Positions 17,767 to 27,385 of a DNA stretch of 64,000 nt are shown here, one piece after another. The DNA is from JAUIAS01 sp030425395 (GTDB lineage Bacteria; Pseudomonadota; Alphaproteobacteria; Rhodobacterales; Rhodobacteraceae). Position numbers and translations under genes: made by a program. Position 1 is the stretch's first letter. The number at the start of each line of letters is the position of its first letter. The stretch spans positions 3,224,001-3,288,000 of the forward strand of contig CP121336.1 in NCBI GenBank assembly GCA_043553855.1, in the 5' to 3' direction. The notes beneath the pieces were generated by a model. It did no database searches and had not been told where the DNA came from. It worked only from the letters and a program-made list of their open reading frames with translations.

Positions 17767-18948
17767 TTATGTCTGGATCTTTGATCTGGCCTGTCGGTCA
17801 GACCCGTTTTCCAGCCATCTCAGAATTTCGCCGCGATTGCCGTCAAGATCCGGCGCGGGGCGGCGGGTGGCGGGATCGGGGGTGCCCGATATCTTGATCG
17901 GATTGCCCGCCGCCTTGTAGAGCGGCCGTCCGTTTCGGTCGACAACGTCCACGACCATGTTGCGCGCGACGATCTGTGGATCGGCCATCGCTTGGGCCAC
18001 ATCCTGAATGGGGCCTGTGGGAATGCCCGCTGCCGTCAATTGTGCGATCCAGTGGGCGCGTGTTTGGTCGAGTGTGACCGCCTCGATCAACCGTTTGAGC
18101 AGGCGCGCGTTTTCGCATCGTGCCGGATTGGTGGCAAACCGGGGGTCATCGGCCAGCGGCAAATTCAGCGTGATGCAGAGCTTTTCGAACAGCGTGTCGT
18201 TACCGGCTGCAATCACGAACAGGCCATCCGAGGCGTGGAAGGTCTCGAACGGGGTGATCGACGGGTGTCGGGCACCTGACGGGACGGGGGGTGTGCCGGT
18301 CACCGAGGTGATCGCGACCGCATGTTCGAGAATGCCCAACTGGCTATCGAGCATGGCGACGTCGATCATGCGGCCCTTGCCCGTTCGGGTGCGATCATAA
18401 AGCGCCGCCAATATCCCCTGAGACAGGTTCATGCCAGCTACGATATCCCCGATGGACGCCCCGACACGCACCGGGTCGCGCCCCTTTTCCCCAGTGATGG
18501 ACATGACCCCGCCGCGCGCCTGCACCACCATGTCATAGGCCGGGCGCCGGGCGTCAGGTCCGGTATGGCCAAAGCCCGACACGGCCCCGTAGATCAAAGC
18601 GGGATAAGCTTCGTGCAGTGTGTCCCATCCATAGCCCAGCCGCTCCATCACACCGGGGCGATAGTTTTCCAGCAGCACATCGGCACGACCCAGAAGCCGG
18701 TCGAAAATGGCGCGGTCCGCGTCGTCCTTGAGGTCCAGCGCGATGGATTTCTTGCCGTGGTTGATCGCGGCGAAATAGGCGCTTTTGCCGTCCTTGAAAG
18801 GCGGAAAGCTGCGCGTGTCGTCGCCGGAACCGGGGCGCTCGACCTTGATCACGTCTGCCCCCATGTCAGACAGGGTCATGGAACAGAACGGCCCGGCCAG
18901 AACATGGGTCAGGTCGATCACGGTAATTCCGTCAAGCGGCAGGGCCAT
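17767..18948 (-). CDS. Class III CoA-transferase (CaiB/BaiF family)
   Basis: Moves CoA between carboxylic acids, in the cytoplasm. The 393 residues match the family. It starts with the standard PLDGITVIDLTHVLAGPFCSM and contains GADVIKVERPGSGDDTR near residue 35. The RPAYDMVVQARGG segment near residue 140 would carry the aspartate that forms the acyl anhydride. A good AGGAAGG site precedes ATG 18948. It starts 20 bp after the agmatinase-type gene, so the two are probably cotranscribed. Donor and acceptor are unknown; in this neighbourhood it could work on a guanidino-acid or amino-acid derivative, but that is only inference. Confidence 0.88.
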   Translation of the reverse strand: MALPLDGITVIDLTHVLAGPFCSMTLSDMGADVIKVERPGSGDDTRSFPPFKDGKSAYFAAINHGKKSIALDLKDDADRAIFDRLLGRADVLLENYRPGVMERLGYGWDTLHEAYPALIYGAVSGFGHTGPDARRPAYDMVVQARGGVMSITGEKGRDPVRVGASIGDIVAGMNLSQGILAALYDRTRTGKGRMIDVAMLDSQLGILEHAVAITSVTGTPPVPSGARHPSITPFETFHASDGLFVIAAGNDTLFEKLCITLNLPLADDPRFATNPARCENARLLKRLIEAVTLDQTRAHWIAQLTAAGIPTGPIQDVAQAMADPQIVARNMVVDVVDRNGRPLYKAAGNPIKISGTPDPATRRPAPDLDGNRGEILRWLENGSDRQARSKIQT

Positions 18949-18968
18949 CGCGGTTCTTTCCTTCCTGT

Positions 18969-19925
18969 TCAGAGGCCGCGTGCGTGAAAAATGAACCCCA
19001 GAAGGTTCAAAAGCACCTGCGCGGCAAGGATCGACGTGGACCCGGTGGGATCGTAATCCGGTGCGACCTCGACCAGATCAATGCCGACCACCTCATGGGA
19101 TCGGGCCACCTGCTGGAGGATTTCCAGAACGTCGTAATACAGAAAACCGCCGTGGCTCGGCGTGCCGGTGCCGGGTGCGATGGAGGGACAGAACCCGTCG
19201 ATGTCGATGGTGATATAGACGCGGCGCCCCTTGGGGATGCGCGCGGCCACGCCCTTTGGGCCAAGAGCGCGCGCCTGACGCACCGACAGAATGTCCGATC
19301 CCATGCGACGGGCATCGTCATAGCCTTCCTTCGCGGTGGAGCTGACATTGCGGATGCCCACCTGAGTCAGCCCCTGAACATAATGTTTCTCGGCGGCGCG
19401 GCGCATCGGGTTGCCGTGGCCAAACCGGACGCCATGGCGTTCATCGACAAAATCCAGATGTGCGTCGATCTGCAGGATGTGGATATCGCCTTGCCCGTCA
19501 AAGGCGTCGATGCAGGGAATATTCACGGAATGGTCGCCGCCGATCACCACCGGCAGCGCCCCCGCGGCCAGTATCGCGCGCACGCCCGTTGCGATATTGG
19601 CGTGGCTCTTGACCGTGTCGGTATGCACGATGTCTGCGTCGCCGATATCGACCATCCGCACCGAACCGGGCAGATAGGTCGCTTCGTCCTCGTGGTCATA
19701 GGCCCCGGCATGTCCAAAGGAAAACAAGGTGGATGCCTCGCGCACCGCGCGCGGCCCAAATCGGGCACCGGGCCGCCACTGGGTGCCGAAATCGAACGGG
19801 GCCCCCATGATGGCAACATCCGCGTCTATGGCATCCCAGTCGGCCACATATGGCCGCTTGCCAAAGGTCGATATCCCGACAAAAGGCAGATCCAGACGCC
19901 CGCCTTCATACCCGTGTGTGGCCAT
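18969..19925 (-). CDS. Agmatinase / guanidino-acid ureohydrolase
   Basis: Mn-dependent hydrolase that releases urea from a guanidino compound (agmatine, or guanidinobutyrate/propionate in near relatives). The 318 residues carry all ligand motifs of the arginase family: GGDHS, DAHLDF and DIDGFCPSIAPGTGTP, the last including the two aspartates that bind the metals. The long N-terminal arm GGRLDLPFVGISTFGKRPYV is the form seen in SpeB and GbuA-like enzymes. It leads the run agmatinase - CoA-transferase - ASKHA - methyltransferase. The 550 bp upstream hold the left copy of an 80-bp repeat. The substrate cannot be fixed from sequence, so no symbol is given. Confidence 0.88.
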   Translation of the reverse strand: MATHGYEGGRLDLPFVGISTFGKRPYVADWDAIDADVAIMGAPFDFGTQWRPGARFGPRAVREASTLFSFGHAGAYDHEDEATYLPGSVRMVDIGDADIVHTDTVKSHANIATGVRAILAAGALPVVIGGDHSVNIPCIDAFDGQGDIHILQIDAHLDFVDERHGVRFGHGNPMRRAAEKHYVQGLTQVGIRNVSSTAKEGYDDARRMGSDILSVRQARALGPKGVAARIPKGRRVYITIDIDGFCPSIAPGTGTPSHGGFLYYDVLEILQQVARSHEVVGIDLVEVAPDYDPTGSTSILAAQVLLNLLGFIFHARGL

Positions 19926-20019
19926 TGTGATAATCCCCTGTTTGGTCGCGAGAACGTTACCGCGCGGCCGGAAAGGATAGCAAGGGAGGCGGGGAGCGTA
20001 TTGCGCTCAGTCTGAACCG

Positions 20020-20099
20020 GGGTGGCGATGGACAGTGTGGTTTTGTCTGTCGATAGGCGGTTTCCCGCAGTCCGCGTAGCGAATGAAGGGTTTGAGCCC
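20020..20099. repeat. 80-bp direct repeat, left copy
   Basis: Identical to 28966-29045 except for one base (A at 20032, G at 28978), in the same orientation. The two copies frame the hydantoinase cassette. Read on the minus strand, the right end (GGGCTCAAACCC, then TTCATTCGCTACG) looks like a degenerate tRNA T-arm and acceptor end, but no full tRNA can be folded. Confidence 0.9.
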
Positions 20100-20477
20100 A
20101 AAATAACAAATGCTGCAGTTTGCCCGAAGGTGTGAAATACTGGTGAAACCGGACATTGGTCATGTGAAAATTTCCTGAGAAAGAACACAGACATGTGAGT
20201 TGATTGCTGCCATCTGCAAGTAACACTGCGTTCGCGAGTGCCTGCTGGACAGGTTCACATTTCTGTTGACAGCCTGTCCTGTGCTCGGGCAGCCTTTCTG
20301 ACGTTGGAAAGAGCGAGAGCGGCCAAGTATGGCGCAATGCATGATGGTAAACCAGGGACGTCGGGCAACCGGCTGTGATCTCGTGGTATGACGTGAAGCC
20401 GGGTTTTACCGCTTCAGTCGTTGCTGGAGCGGGTGTCTGCATCTGATCTGACTTTCCCGCTTTTTTGGTTTCCCTAC
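20100..20477. other. Gap between left repeat and hydantoinase genes
   Basis: 378 bp, noticeably richer in A+T than the flanking genes. It must hold the promoter for the cassette. I see no convincing promoter, tRNA or conserved small gene. The minus-strand open frames crossing it have no recognisable similarity and no ribosome site. Confidence 0.5.
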
Positions 20478-22577
20478 ATGCACAACACCAACGGGTTACG
20501 CCTTGCCGTCGATATTGGTGGCACTTTCACTGACACAGTCTTGGTTGATGGGCAGGGGCATATCCTTGCCACCACCAAAACACCGACCACCCCTGAAAAT
20601 CCGACCCTTGGCGCGCTTGCGGGTGCCGAACATGTGTTGGCCGCGATAGGTGCAGACTGGTCGCAGATCGGTGGCTTCATCCATGGCACGACACTGGCCA
20701 CCAATGCTCTGATCGAGCGGCGCGGGGCCAATGTTGCGACGGTGACGAGCGAGGGGTTTCGAGACATTCTGGAGATCGCCTATGAGCGCCGCTACAGCCA
20801 GTATGAGATCAACCTCGTCAAGCCTGATCTGATCGTGCCGCGATCGCGCGCCTTTACCATCGCAGGGCGGATGGACGCGCGTGGGCGAGCGTTGCAACCG
20901 CTCGATGAGGAGGCCGTTGCCCGATTGGCCGGAGAGCTTGATGCCTGTGGTGCCGAGGCCGTGGCGATCTGCCTGATGCATGCCTATGCCAACCCGGCAC
21001 ATGAACTGAGGCTGCGCGATCTTCTGCTGGCGGCAATGCCGAATCTGGTGATCTCGCTATCGCATGAGGTCAGCCCCGAGGCGCGTGAATTCGACAGGCT
21101 CTCAACCACCGTCGCCAACGCCTATATCCAGCCTCAGATGGCCAGCTACCTGACCGATTTTCAGGCACGTTTCAGTAATGAGGGGCTGACTTGCCCGATC
21201 CTGATGATGACCGCGGGCGGTGGCATGACGACGATGGAAACCGCCGCCCGTCTGCCGATCCGGCTGGTGGAATCCGGCCCTGCTGGAGGGGCCATTCTGG
21301 CCGCGCGCATCGCTGCCGAGACCGGCGAGCGCGAGGTGCTGAGTTTCGATATGGGGGGCACGACGGCCAAGCTGTGTCTGATCGACCGATACCGTCCGCA
21401 GACCGCGCGCAAGTTCGAAATCGCGCGCGCGGCGAGGTTCATCAAGGGCTCGGGCATGCCGGTGCGCATCCCGGTGATCGAAATGATCGAGATCGGCGCG
21501 GGCGGCGGCTCGATCGCCCATGTGGATCGGTTGGGCCGCCTGCAGGTCGGACCAGAGAGCGCGGGGTCCGAGCCCGGACCCGCCGCCTTTGCCAAGGGCG
21601 GAACCGAGCCGACGGTGACCGATGCCGACGTGATGCAGGGGCTGATCGAACCCGGACGCTTTGCCGAAGGGCGGCTCAGGATCGACATTGAGGCGGCGGA
21701 AAGGGCGCTTGCCTTGGGCGTCGGACAGACGCTGGAGCTTGAGACCGTACAGGCCGCCTATGGGGTCAGCGAGATCGTGGACGAGAACATGGCCGCCGCA
21801 GGGCGAATGCACGCGGTGGAGTCGGGCAAGGATCTGAATGCGCGGCTGATGATCGCCTTTGGCGGCAATGGCCCCCTGCATGCCACCCGGGTGGCGCGGC
21901 GTGCGCAGGTTGACCGTATTTTGATCCCGCGCGATTCCGGGGTCGGCTCGGCAGTGGGGTTCCTGTTCGCGCCGGTCTCTTTCGAGATAATCCGCTCGCG
22001 CTATAGCACGCTTGAGGCGCTTGATCTGGATGGGCTCAACGCCTTTTTTGGCGCAATGATCGTCGAGGCCGAGGCCGTGGTGAGGGCCGGTGCGCCAGAG
22101 GGCCTGCTGACCCGGCGGCGGCAGGCTTTCATGCGGTATCACGGGCAGGGGCACGAGATCGAAATCCCGCTGCCTGACCGGGCTTTGGAAGAGACGGATA
22201 TTCCTGCACTTCGCCGCGCCTTCGAGGAGGAATACAGCCGCCAGTTCAGCCGCGCCGTGCCGGGCATGAAGATCGAGATCCTGAACTGGGCGCTTGAGGT
22301 TGCTTCCGAACCGCCCGCGCTGGAGCATTACCCCGAAATCCCCGTGAAACAGCCCGCGCGACCGTCCGGGCAGCGGCGCATCCTGTGTGATGTCACCGGC
22401 CAATGGCGTGAGGCAGAAATCCATGATCGCGGGGCGCTCAGACCCGGCGACCATCTTGATGGCCCCGCCCTGATCATCGAGCCGCAGACTACCACATTCG
22501 TCAGTGCCGATTTCGCGGCGCACGTGGATGGCGGCGGCAATATCTGGCTTACACGCAACCGGGAGGGCGGCCAATGA
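20478..22577 (+). CDS. Hydantoinase/oxoprolinase A-type subunit (HyuA)
   Basis: ATP-dependent subunit of an N-methylhydantoinase/acetone carboxylase/5-oxoprolinase type enzyme, 699 residues. The N-terminal phosphate loop LRLAVDIGGTFTDTVLVD begins at residue 7 with ATG 20478, as expected for the family; the frame remains open to 20421 but the longer start has no site. Further ASKHA-like loops are SFDMGGTTAK near 290 and AFGGNGPLHATRVAR near 460. With the B subunit, whose start overlaps its stop by ATGA, it should hydrolyse a cyclic amide or a similar bond using ATP. The true substrate is unknown; the downstream genes suggest a nitrogen-containing dicarboxylate or cyclic imide. Confidence 0.88.
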   Translation: MHNTNGLRLAVDIGGTFTDTVLVDGQGHILATTKTPTTPENPTLGALAGAEHVLAAIGADWSQIGGFIHGTTLATNALIERRGANVATVTSEGFRDILEIAYERRYSQYEINLVKPDLIVPRSRAFTIAGRMDARGRALQPLDEEAVARLAGELDACGAEAVAICLMHAYANPAHELRLRDLLLAAMPNLVISLSHEVSPEAREFDRLSTTVANAYIQPQMASYLTDFQARFSNEGLTCPILMMTAGGGMTTMETAARLPIRLVESGPAGGAILAARIAAETGEREVLSFDMGGTTAKLCLIDRYRPQTARKFEIARAARFIKGSGMPVRIPVIEMIEIGAGGGSIAHVDRLGRLQVGPESAGSEPGPAAFAKGGTEPTVTDADVMQGLIEPGRFAEGRLRIDIEAAERALALGVGQTLELETVQAAYGVSEIVDENMAAAGRMHAVESGKDLNARLMIAFGGNGPLHATRVARRAQVDRILIPRDSGVGSAVGFLFAPVSFEIIRSRYSTLEALDLDGLNAFFGAMIVEAEAVVRAGAPEGLLTRRRQAFMRYHGQGHEIEIPLPDRALEETDIPALRRAFEEEYSRQFSRAVPGMKIEILNWALEVASEPPALEHYPEIPVKQPARPSGQRRILCDVTGQWREAEIHDRGALRPGDHLDGPALIIEPQTTTFVSADFAAHVDGGGNIWLTRNREGGQ

Positions 22578-24223
22578 GCACCACCGATACCCGCCTGCAG
22601 GTCATGTGGAACCGGCTTCTGGCCGTGGTCGAGGAACAGGGTCAGGCGCTGATCCGCGCCGCCTTTTCCCCCATCGTGCGCGAATGCGGCGATATTTCCG
22701 CCGGCATCTTTGATCTGCAAGGCCGGATGCTCGCCCAGGCCGTGACTGGCACGCCAGGTCATATCAATACCATGGCCAAGGCGGTAAAGACCCTGCGCAG
22801 CCGGTTTCAGCTTCAGGATATGAAGCCCGGCGACATTTATCTGACTAATGATCCTTGGATTGCCTCGGGGCATCTGAACGATTTTCTGCTGATGATGCCT
22901 GTGTTTTATAAAGATTGCGTCGTCGGCTTTACCTCCTGCACCTCGCATCTGGTCGATCTGGGCGGGCTTGGCATGGGGCCAGAGGGCACGGATATCTATG
23001 ACGAGGGGCTGCTCATCCCGCCCTGCAAACTGATGGACGAGGGTATGTTGAACTCCCTCCTGATGGAGATCATCAAAGCCAATTCGCGCGAACCCGTCGC
23101 CAACGAGGGCGACATCTATGCGCTGATCGCCTGTTGCGAGGCCGGCGCGCAGCGGCTTGCGGGCATGATGGATGAGTTCGGCATCGACCATCTGGATGAA
23201 CTGGCCGACTACATCATCGACACCTCATATCGCGGTACGATTGAGGCCATCGCGGAATTGCCCAATGGGACATGGCACAACGTTCTGAAAGTGGACGGAT
23301 ATGAGCAAGAGATTGATCTGCATGCCGCCCTGACCATTGCCGAGGATCACGTTGCACTGGATTTCTCCGGCACATCGGGCCTGTCGAACAAGGGCATCAA
23401 CGTGCCGCTCAACTATGCCACTGCATATTCAGTGTTTGCCCTTCGCTGCATCATAGGGCCGGATATTCCCAACAACGCGGGCTCGCTCGCACCCTTCCGT
23501 GTCATCGGGCCAAAAAACTGCATCCTGAACGCACAGCCGCCCGCACCTGTGGCCATGCGCCACACGCTGGGGCAAATGACACCCGATCTGGTCTATGGCT
23601 GCCTGTCACAGGTTCTGCCGGATCAGGTGCCTGCCGAGGGCGCATCCTGCATGTATGACCTGCCGCTGCGCCACACTCCCGAGGCGGTTTCGCGGGGCGG
23701 CACACAATTCGCGCTGGAATTGGTGTTCAGCGGCGGAACTGGCGCACGGCCAGGTCTGGACGGGCTGTCGGCCACCGCTTTTCCCTCGGGCGTCTGGGGC
23801 TCGCAGGTGGAAACCACCGAGGCGGTCGCGCCGGTTCTGATCACCCGGCGCGAGCTCAAGCCCGACAGTGGTGGGCCCGGGCGGACACGTGGCGGGCTGG
23901 GTCAGCATATCGAGATGCGATCTGCGATAGATGAGGATTTCATGCTATTTCTTTCGGTCGAACGGGTCCTGAACCCCGCAAGTGGTCGTTTCGGCGGAAA
24001 GGCTGGTGCGCCGGGGCGCATCCGCATCGGCCAGGACGGCCCTGACCTGCCCGGCAAGGGTGAGGTTCGCGTGATGGCAGGCGAAACTCTGGTGTTCGAA
24101 ACTCCGGGCGGCGGCGGCTTCGGCGCGCCGCAAGAGCGTAGCCAGGACGACATCCGGCGTGATCTGGACGAAGGGCTGATCAGCCGACAGACCGCGCGTG
24201 ATATCTATGGGTTTGAGCCATGA
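22574..24223 (+). CDS. Hydantoinase B/oxoprolinase-type subunit (HyuB)
   Basis: Partner of the preceding subunit, 549 residues, standard length. It starts MSTTDTRLQVMWNRLLAVVEEQGQALIRAAFSPIVRECGDISAGIFD, which is characteristic for the family, and has the TNDPWIASGHLNDF metal-binding stretch near residue 95. The glycine-rich GGPGRTRGGLGQ and GGGGFGAP segments near the C-terminus are also typical. It overlaps hyuA and the following aminotransferase gene by four bases each, so the whole cassette is translationally coupled. Confidence 0.9.
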   Translation: MSTTDTRLQVMWNRLLAVVEEQGQALIRAAFSPIVRECGDISAGIFDLQGRMLAQAVTGTPGHINTMAKAVKTLRSRFQLQDMKPGDIYLTNDPWIASGHLNDFLLMMPVFYKDCVVGFTSCTSHLVDLGGLGMGPEGTDIYDEGLLIPPCKLMDEGMLNSLLMEIIKANSREPVANEGDIYALIACCEAGAQRLAGMMDEFGIDHLDELADYIIDTSYRGTIEAIAELPNGTWHNVLKVDGYEQEIDLHAALTIAEDHVALDFSGTSGLSNKGINVPLNYATAYSVFALRCIIGPDIPNNAGSLAPFRVIGPKNCILNAQPPAPVAMRHTLGQMTPDLVYGCLSQVLPDQVPAEGASCMYDLPLRHTPEAVSRGGTQFALELVFSGGTGARPGLDGLSATAFPSGVWGSQVETTEAVAPVLITRRELKPDSGGPGRTRGGLGQHIEMRSAIDEDFMLFLSVERVLNPASGRFGGKAGAPGRIRIGQDGPDLPGKGEVRVMAGETLVFETPGGGGFGAPQERSQDDIRRDLDEGLISRQTARDIYGFEP

Positions 24224-25302
24224 TTCGCTCTGTCGGGCATATTTCCGCGATGTCGCCCTATGCGCTGGCTCAACTGAACCCGCCTGAGGGAAAGCGCCTG
24301 ATCTCACTGTCTCAGAACGAAAGCCTGCGCCCGCCCAGCCCTCTTGCCATCGAGGCTGGTGCGAAAGCGCTGAAGGGGGGGCATCTCTATCCCGATCCGG
24401 ACTGGGGTGAGCTTCGCGCGGCTCTTTCCGGTATTCATGGCATCCCTGCCGAAAGTATTCTGTGCGGCAACGGGTCGATGGAGCTGATCGCCTGCCTCGC
24501 GCAAGCCTTTGCCGACGAGCGCAACGCGGTGCTGGCCCCGGCCCATGCCTACCCGTTTTTTCGATCTGCGGCGCAGATGGTGCGCGCGCGCTATGAAACG
24601 GCCCCCGAACATGACGCATGCGTTTCTGTTGATGCTCTGCTTGGCGCGGTCCGCGAAAACACCCGTATCGTCTTTGTCGCCAACCCCGGAAACCCGACTG
24701 GCACACGCATCCCGCGCGCCGAGATGCTCCGCCTGCGCGACGGGTTACCAGGCGATAGCTTGCTCGTGATTGATGAGGCCTATGGCGAATTTGCCGATCA
24801 TCTGGGCGAGCCGATGTTCGACATGGTTGCGCGTGGCGACACGGTGGTACTGCGCACCTTTTCCAAGGCCTATGGCCTGGCCGGGATGCGGGTTGGCTGG
24901 GGCCTGTTCCCGCCTGAAATCGCCCGGGAGGTGCGCAAGGTGATGAACCCTAACAACATCACGATCGCAGGGCAGACGGCTGCCAAAGCCGCGCTCATGG
25001 ATCAGAGCTATATGCGCGATACCTGCCGGAAAACGACGAGGCTGCGGGATCGGCTGCGGCGACGGCTGCAGCAGGCCGGATTGGACGTGCCCGAAAGCTT
25101 CACCAATTTTATACTGATCCGGATGGGAAGCCCCGATGCGGCGCATCACGCCAATGAGGCGCTCCGCGCCGAGGGCGTGTTTTTGCGCCCGCAGGGTGGG
25201 GTCGGGCTTGCCGATAGCTTGCGCATGACCATCGGTCCCGCAGATGACATCGACATTGCGGCCGGGCTTCTTGAACGCTGGGCAGAGGGGAAAAAGACAT
25301 GA
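24220..25302 (+). CDS. PLP aminotransferase, histidinol-phosphate aminotransferase-like
   Basis: Class I/II fold aminotransferase of 360 residues. NPGNPTG near 153, VIDEAYGEF near 184 and the PLP-lysine context RTFSKAYGLAGMRVGWG with Lys216 are all intact. It groups by eye with HisC-like enzymes, but its location inside a catabolic cassette, away from his genes, argues against histidine synthesis. It may remove or exchange the amino group of an intermediate released by the hydantoinase. Start and stop overlap both neighbours by ATGA. Confidence 0.83.
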   Translation: MIRSVGHISAMSPYALAQLNPPEGKRLISLSQNESLRPPSPLAIEAGAKALKGGHLYPDPDWGELRAALSGIHGIPAESILCGNGSMELIACLAQAFADERNAVLAPAHAYPFFRSAAQMVRARYETAPEHDACVSVDALLGAVRENTRIVFVANPGNPTGTRIPRAEMLRLRDGLPGDSLLVIDEAYGEFADHLGEPMFDMVARGDTVVLRTFSKAYGLAGMRVGWGLFPPEIAREVRKVMNPNNITIAGQTAAKAALMDQSYMRDTCRKTTRLRDRLRRRLQQAGLDVPESFTNFILIRMGSPDAAHHANEALRAEGVFLRPQGGVGLADSLRMTIGPADDIDIAAGLLERWAEGKKT

Positions 25303-26042
25303 CACAATCGCGCGGACGTGCCCGCTTTGGTATTCTTGTCCCGTTTACCAACACCAATCTCGAACCTGATATGGCCCTTCTGGCCCCCGATGGCGTGTCA
25401 ATGCATTTCGCCCGTATGGGGGGGTATGATCAGGACGAGATTCCGGATGTCGACCAGATGCACGGGCTGGGCGCGGCCGATCTGGATGAGCCGCTGCGCT
25501 TGTTGCAGGGCGTACGCCCGGATGTGATCCTTTATGGCTGCACCTCGGCCACGCTTACCCACGGCCCCGCCTTCGACCGGGGTCTGGCCGTACAGATAAA
25601 GGCCGAAAGCGGGGCTGAAACCGTCACGGCAGCCCGGGCATTGGTGTATGCGCTGCAAACTCTGGGCGTGACCCGCATCGGCTTTGCCTCGCCTTACCTG
25701 CCTGCGATCAACGACATGGCGGTGGCGTTTCTGGCGAAATTCGGCTTCGAAACCGTTGCGCGCTCTGAAGTTAGCGATGAACTGGACAATTATGGACAGG
25801 GCGCATTGGACCCTCAGGCGGTTTTTCAGTTGGGCCTTGCCGCCGACCATCCAGAGGCCGAAGCGATTGTGCTGTCCTGCACCGACATGCGGAGTGTCGA
25901 GAGCATTGCCCGTCTGGAGGCTGAAGTGCGCAAGCCGGTGATCAGTTCGAACCAGGCCATGATGTTTCAGGCCATGCAGCTTGCCGGTATCGGCGAAGCC
26001 CTGACGGGATATGGCCAGTTACTGGAAAGGGAACGACTATGA
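25299..26042 (+). CDS. Asp/Glu racemase superfamily: maleate isomerase / arylmalonate decarboxylase type
   Basis: A 247-residue protein with the two-cysteine layout of the superfamily: Cys in LYGCTSATLTHG near residue 85 and in VLSCTDMRSVE near 193. The N-terminus ARFGILVPFTNTNLEPD (NTN) matches maleate cis-trans isomerases and arylmalonate decarboxylases better than true racemases. Possible roles are maleate to fumarate isomerisation or decarboxylation of a malonate. It overlaps the genes on both sides by four bases. If maleate is an intermediate, an N-substituted maleamate or cyclic imide would be a natural substrate of the pathway, but this is inference only. Confidence 0.72.
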   Translation: MTQSRGRARFGILVPFTNTNLEPDMALLAPDGVSMHFARMGGYDQDEIPDVDQMHGLGAADLDEPLRLLQGVRPDVILYGCTSATLTHGPAFDRGLAVQIKAESGAETVTAARALVYALQTLGVTRIGFASPYLPAINDMAVAFLAKFGFETVARSEVSDELDNYGQGALDPQAVFQLGLAADHPEAEAIVLSCTDMRSVESIARLEAEVRKPVISSNQAMMFQAMQLAGIGEALTGYGQLLERERL

Positions 26043-27385
26043 ACTTCGACCGGATCGGTGAATTCGTGCTTGCGGGCCAAGACATGCCGCAAAGCGCGCT
26101 TAACATGGCCGCGACGCTGCTGATCGACACAGTCGGCGTGGCGGCAGGGGCGGCGCGCATGGAGGCGGGGCGGATTGCGCGCGATCACGCCTTTGCCTTT
26201 CACGGTGCAGGTGCCCCGGAACACGCGGCCCATTTGATGTTCGATGGCCGCCGCGCCTCGATCCCGGGCGCTGCCTTTGCCGCAGCCACGCAGATCGACA
26301 ATCTTGATGCCCATGATGGGCTTAATCCGACCAAGGGCCATATTGGCTGCGCTGTAGTGCCAGCGCTATTTGCCTTCGCCGAAGCCCGACCCGAGCTTGC
26401 CGCGCGCGATGCGCTCCTTGCGCTGGTCATGTCCTATGAAGTCGCCGCCCGAGCGGCCTTGGTCCTTCATGCCACTGTCAGCGACTATCACACATCCGGG
26501 GCATGGAATGCACTGGGTGTGGCGGCGCTGGGTTGCCGCCTGATGGATGCAAACCCCGAATCTCTTCGCCATGCGCTCGGAATTGCCGAGTACCACGGCC
26601 CGCGCAGTCAGATGATGCGCGAGATTGCCAACCCGACCATGCTGCACGATGGTTCGGGCATGGGTGCGCTGGTGGGATCAATGGCCGCGCTGATGGCGCA
26701 GGACGGGTTTGCAGGCTCGCCCGCAATCACGGTTGAGGCTGACGATGTAGCCCGGTACTGGGTCGATCTGGGCGAGGTCTGGAAGATTGAACAAAACTAT
26801 ATCAAACCCTATCCGATCTGCCGCTGGGCGCATGCGGCGCTCGATGCCCTTTCCGGGCTGATGTGCGCGCATGGTTTCTCCGCCGATGACGTGACCCGGA
26901 TCGAGGTGAACACATTTTCCGAGGCCGCGGCGCTGTTCCCGGGCATGCCCGCAACCACATCGCAGGCCCAGTATTCCCTGCCCTTCGCGCTGGCCGTGAT
27001 GCTGGTGCATGGCCGGATCGGGCCAGGGCACATTTCCGGCACAGCCCTGAGCGACCCGAAGGTGGCCGAAGTGCTGGCGCTCATTGCAGTGCGCGAGGAA
27101 GACCGGCATAGCAAACGCTTTCCCGCCGGACGGTGGTCCGATCTCACCGTGACGCTGAAGGACGGTACCAGGCTTGCCTCGGGTGACGTGCATGCGCGTG
27201 GCGGACCCGAGGCACCCATGGACCTGAGCGAGATCGAGGCGAAATTCCGCGTGATGACCGCCGCACTCCCCGAACCGCGCGTCACGGCTCTGTGGGAGAT
27301 GCGCGAGCGTTTGTTGCAGCCAGAGGCCAAATTCAGTGAGCTGGCGCAGCTTGTCCGTGCACCTGTGGAGGAAAACCATGTCTGA
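26039..27385 (+). CDS. MmgE/PrpD family protein
   Basis: A 448-residue member of the MmgE/PrpD family, which includes 2-methylcitrate dehydratase, cis-aconitate decarboxylase and iminodisuccinate epimerase-like proteins. The DTVGVAAGAA segment near residue 30, ATQIDNLDAHDGLNPTKGHIG near 87 and IKPYPICRWAHAALDAL near 260 are family hallmarks. In this setting a lyase, isomerase or epimerase acting on a dicarboxylic acid derivative is plausible; the exact reaction cannot be told. Its last eight bases overlap the dehydrogenase gene. Confidence 0.85.
   Translation: MNFDRIGEFVLAGQDMPQSALNMAATLLIDTVGVAAGAARMEAGRIARDHAFAFHGAGAPEHAAHLMFDGRRASIPGAAFAAATQIDNLDAHDGLNPTKGHIGCAVVPALFAFAEARPELAARDALLALVMSYEVAARAALVLHATVSDYHTSGAWNALGVAALGCRLMDANPESLRHALGIAEYHGPRSQMMREIANPTMLHDGSGMGALVGSMAALMAQDGFAGSPAITVEADDVARYWVDLGEVWKIEQNYIKPYPICRWAHAALDALSGLMCAHGFSADDVTRIEVNTFSEAAALFPGMPATTSQAQYSLPFALAVMLVHGRIGPGHISGTALSDPKVAEVLALIAVREEDRHSKRFPAGRWSDLTVTLKDGTRLASGDVHARGGPEAPMDLSEIEAKFRVMTAALPEPRVTALWEMRERLLQPEAKFSELAQLVRAPVEENHV

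Noticed and set aside
20020..20099. tRNA gene in the 80-bp repeat
   Set aside because: Only a T-arm-like piece is visible; D-arm and anticodon arm cannot be folded.
24220..25302. True hisC
   Set aside because: The fold fits, but the gene is embedded in a catabolic cassette without other his genes, so the symbol was not assigned.
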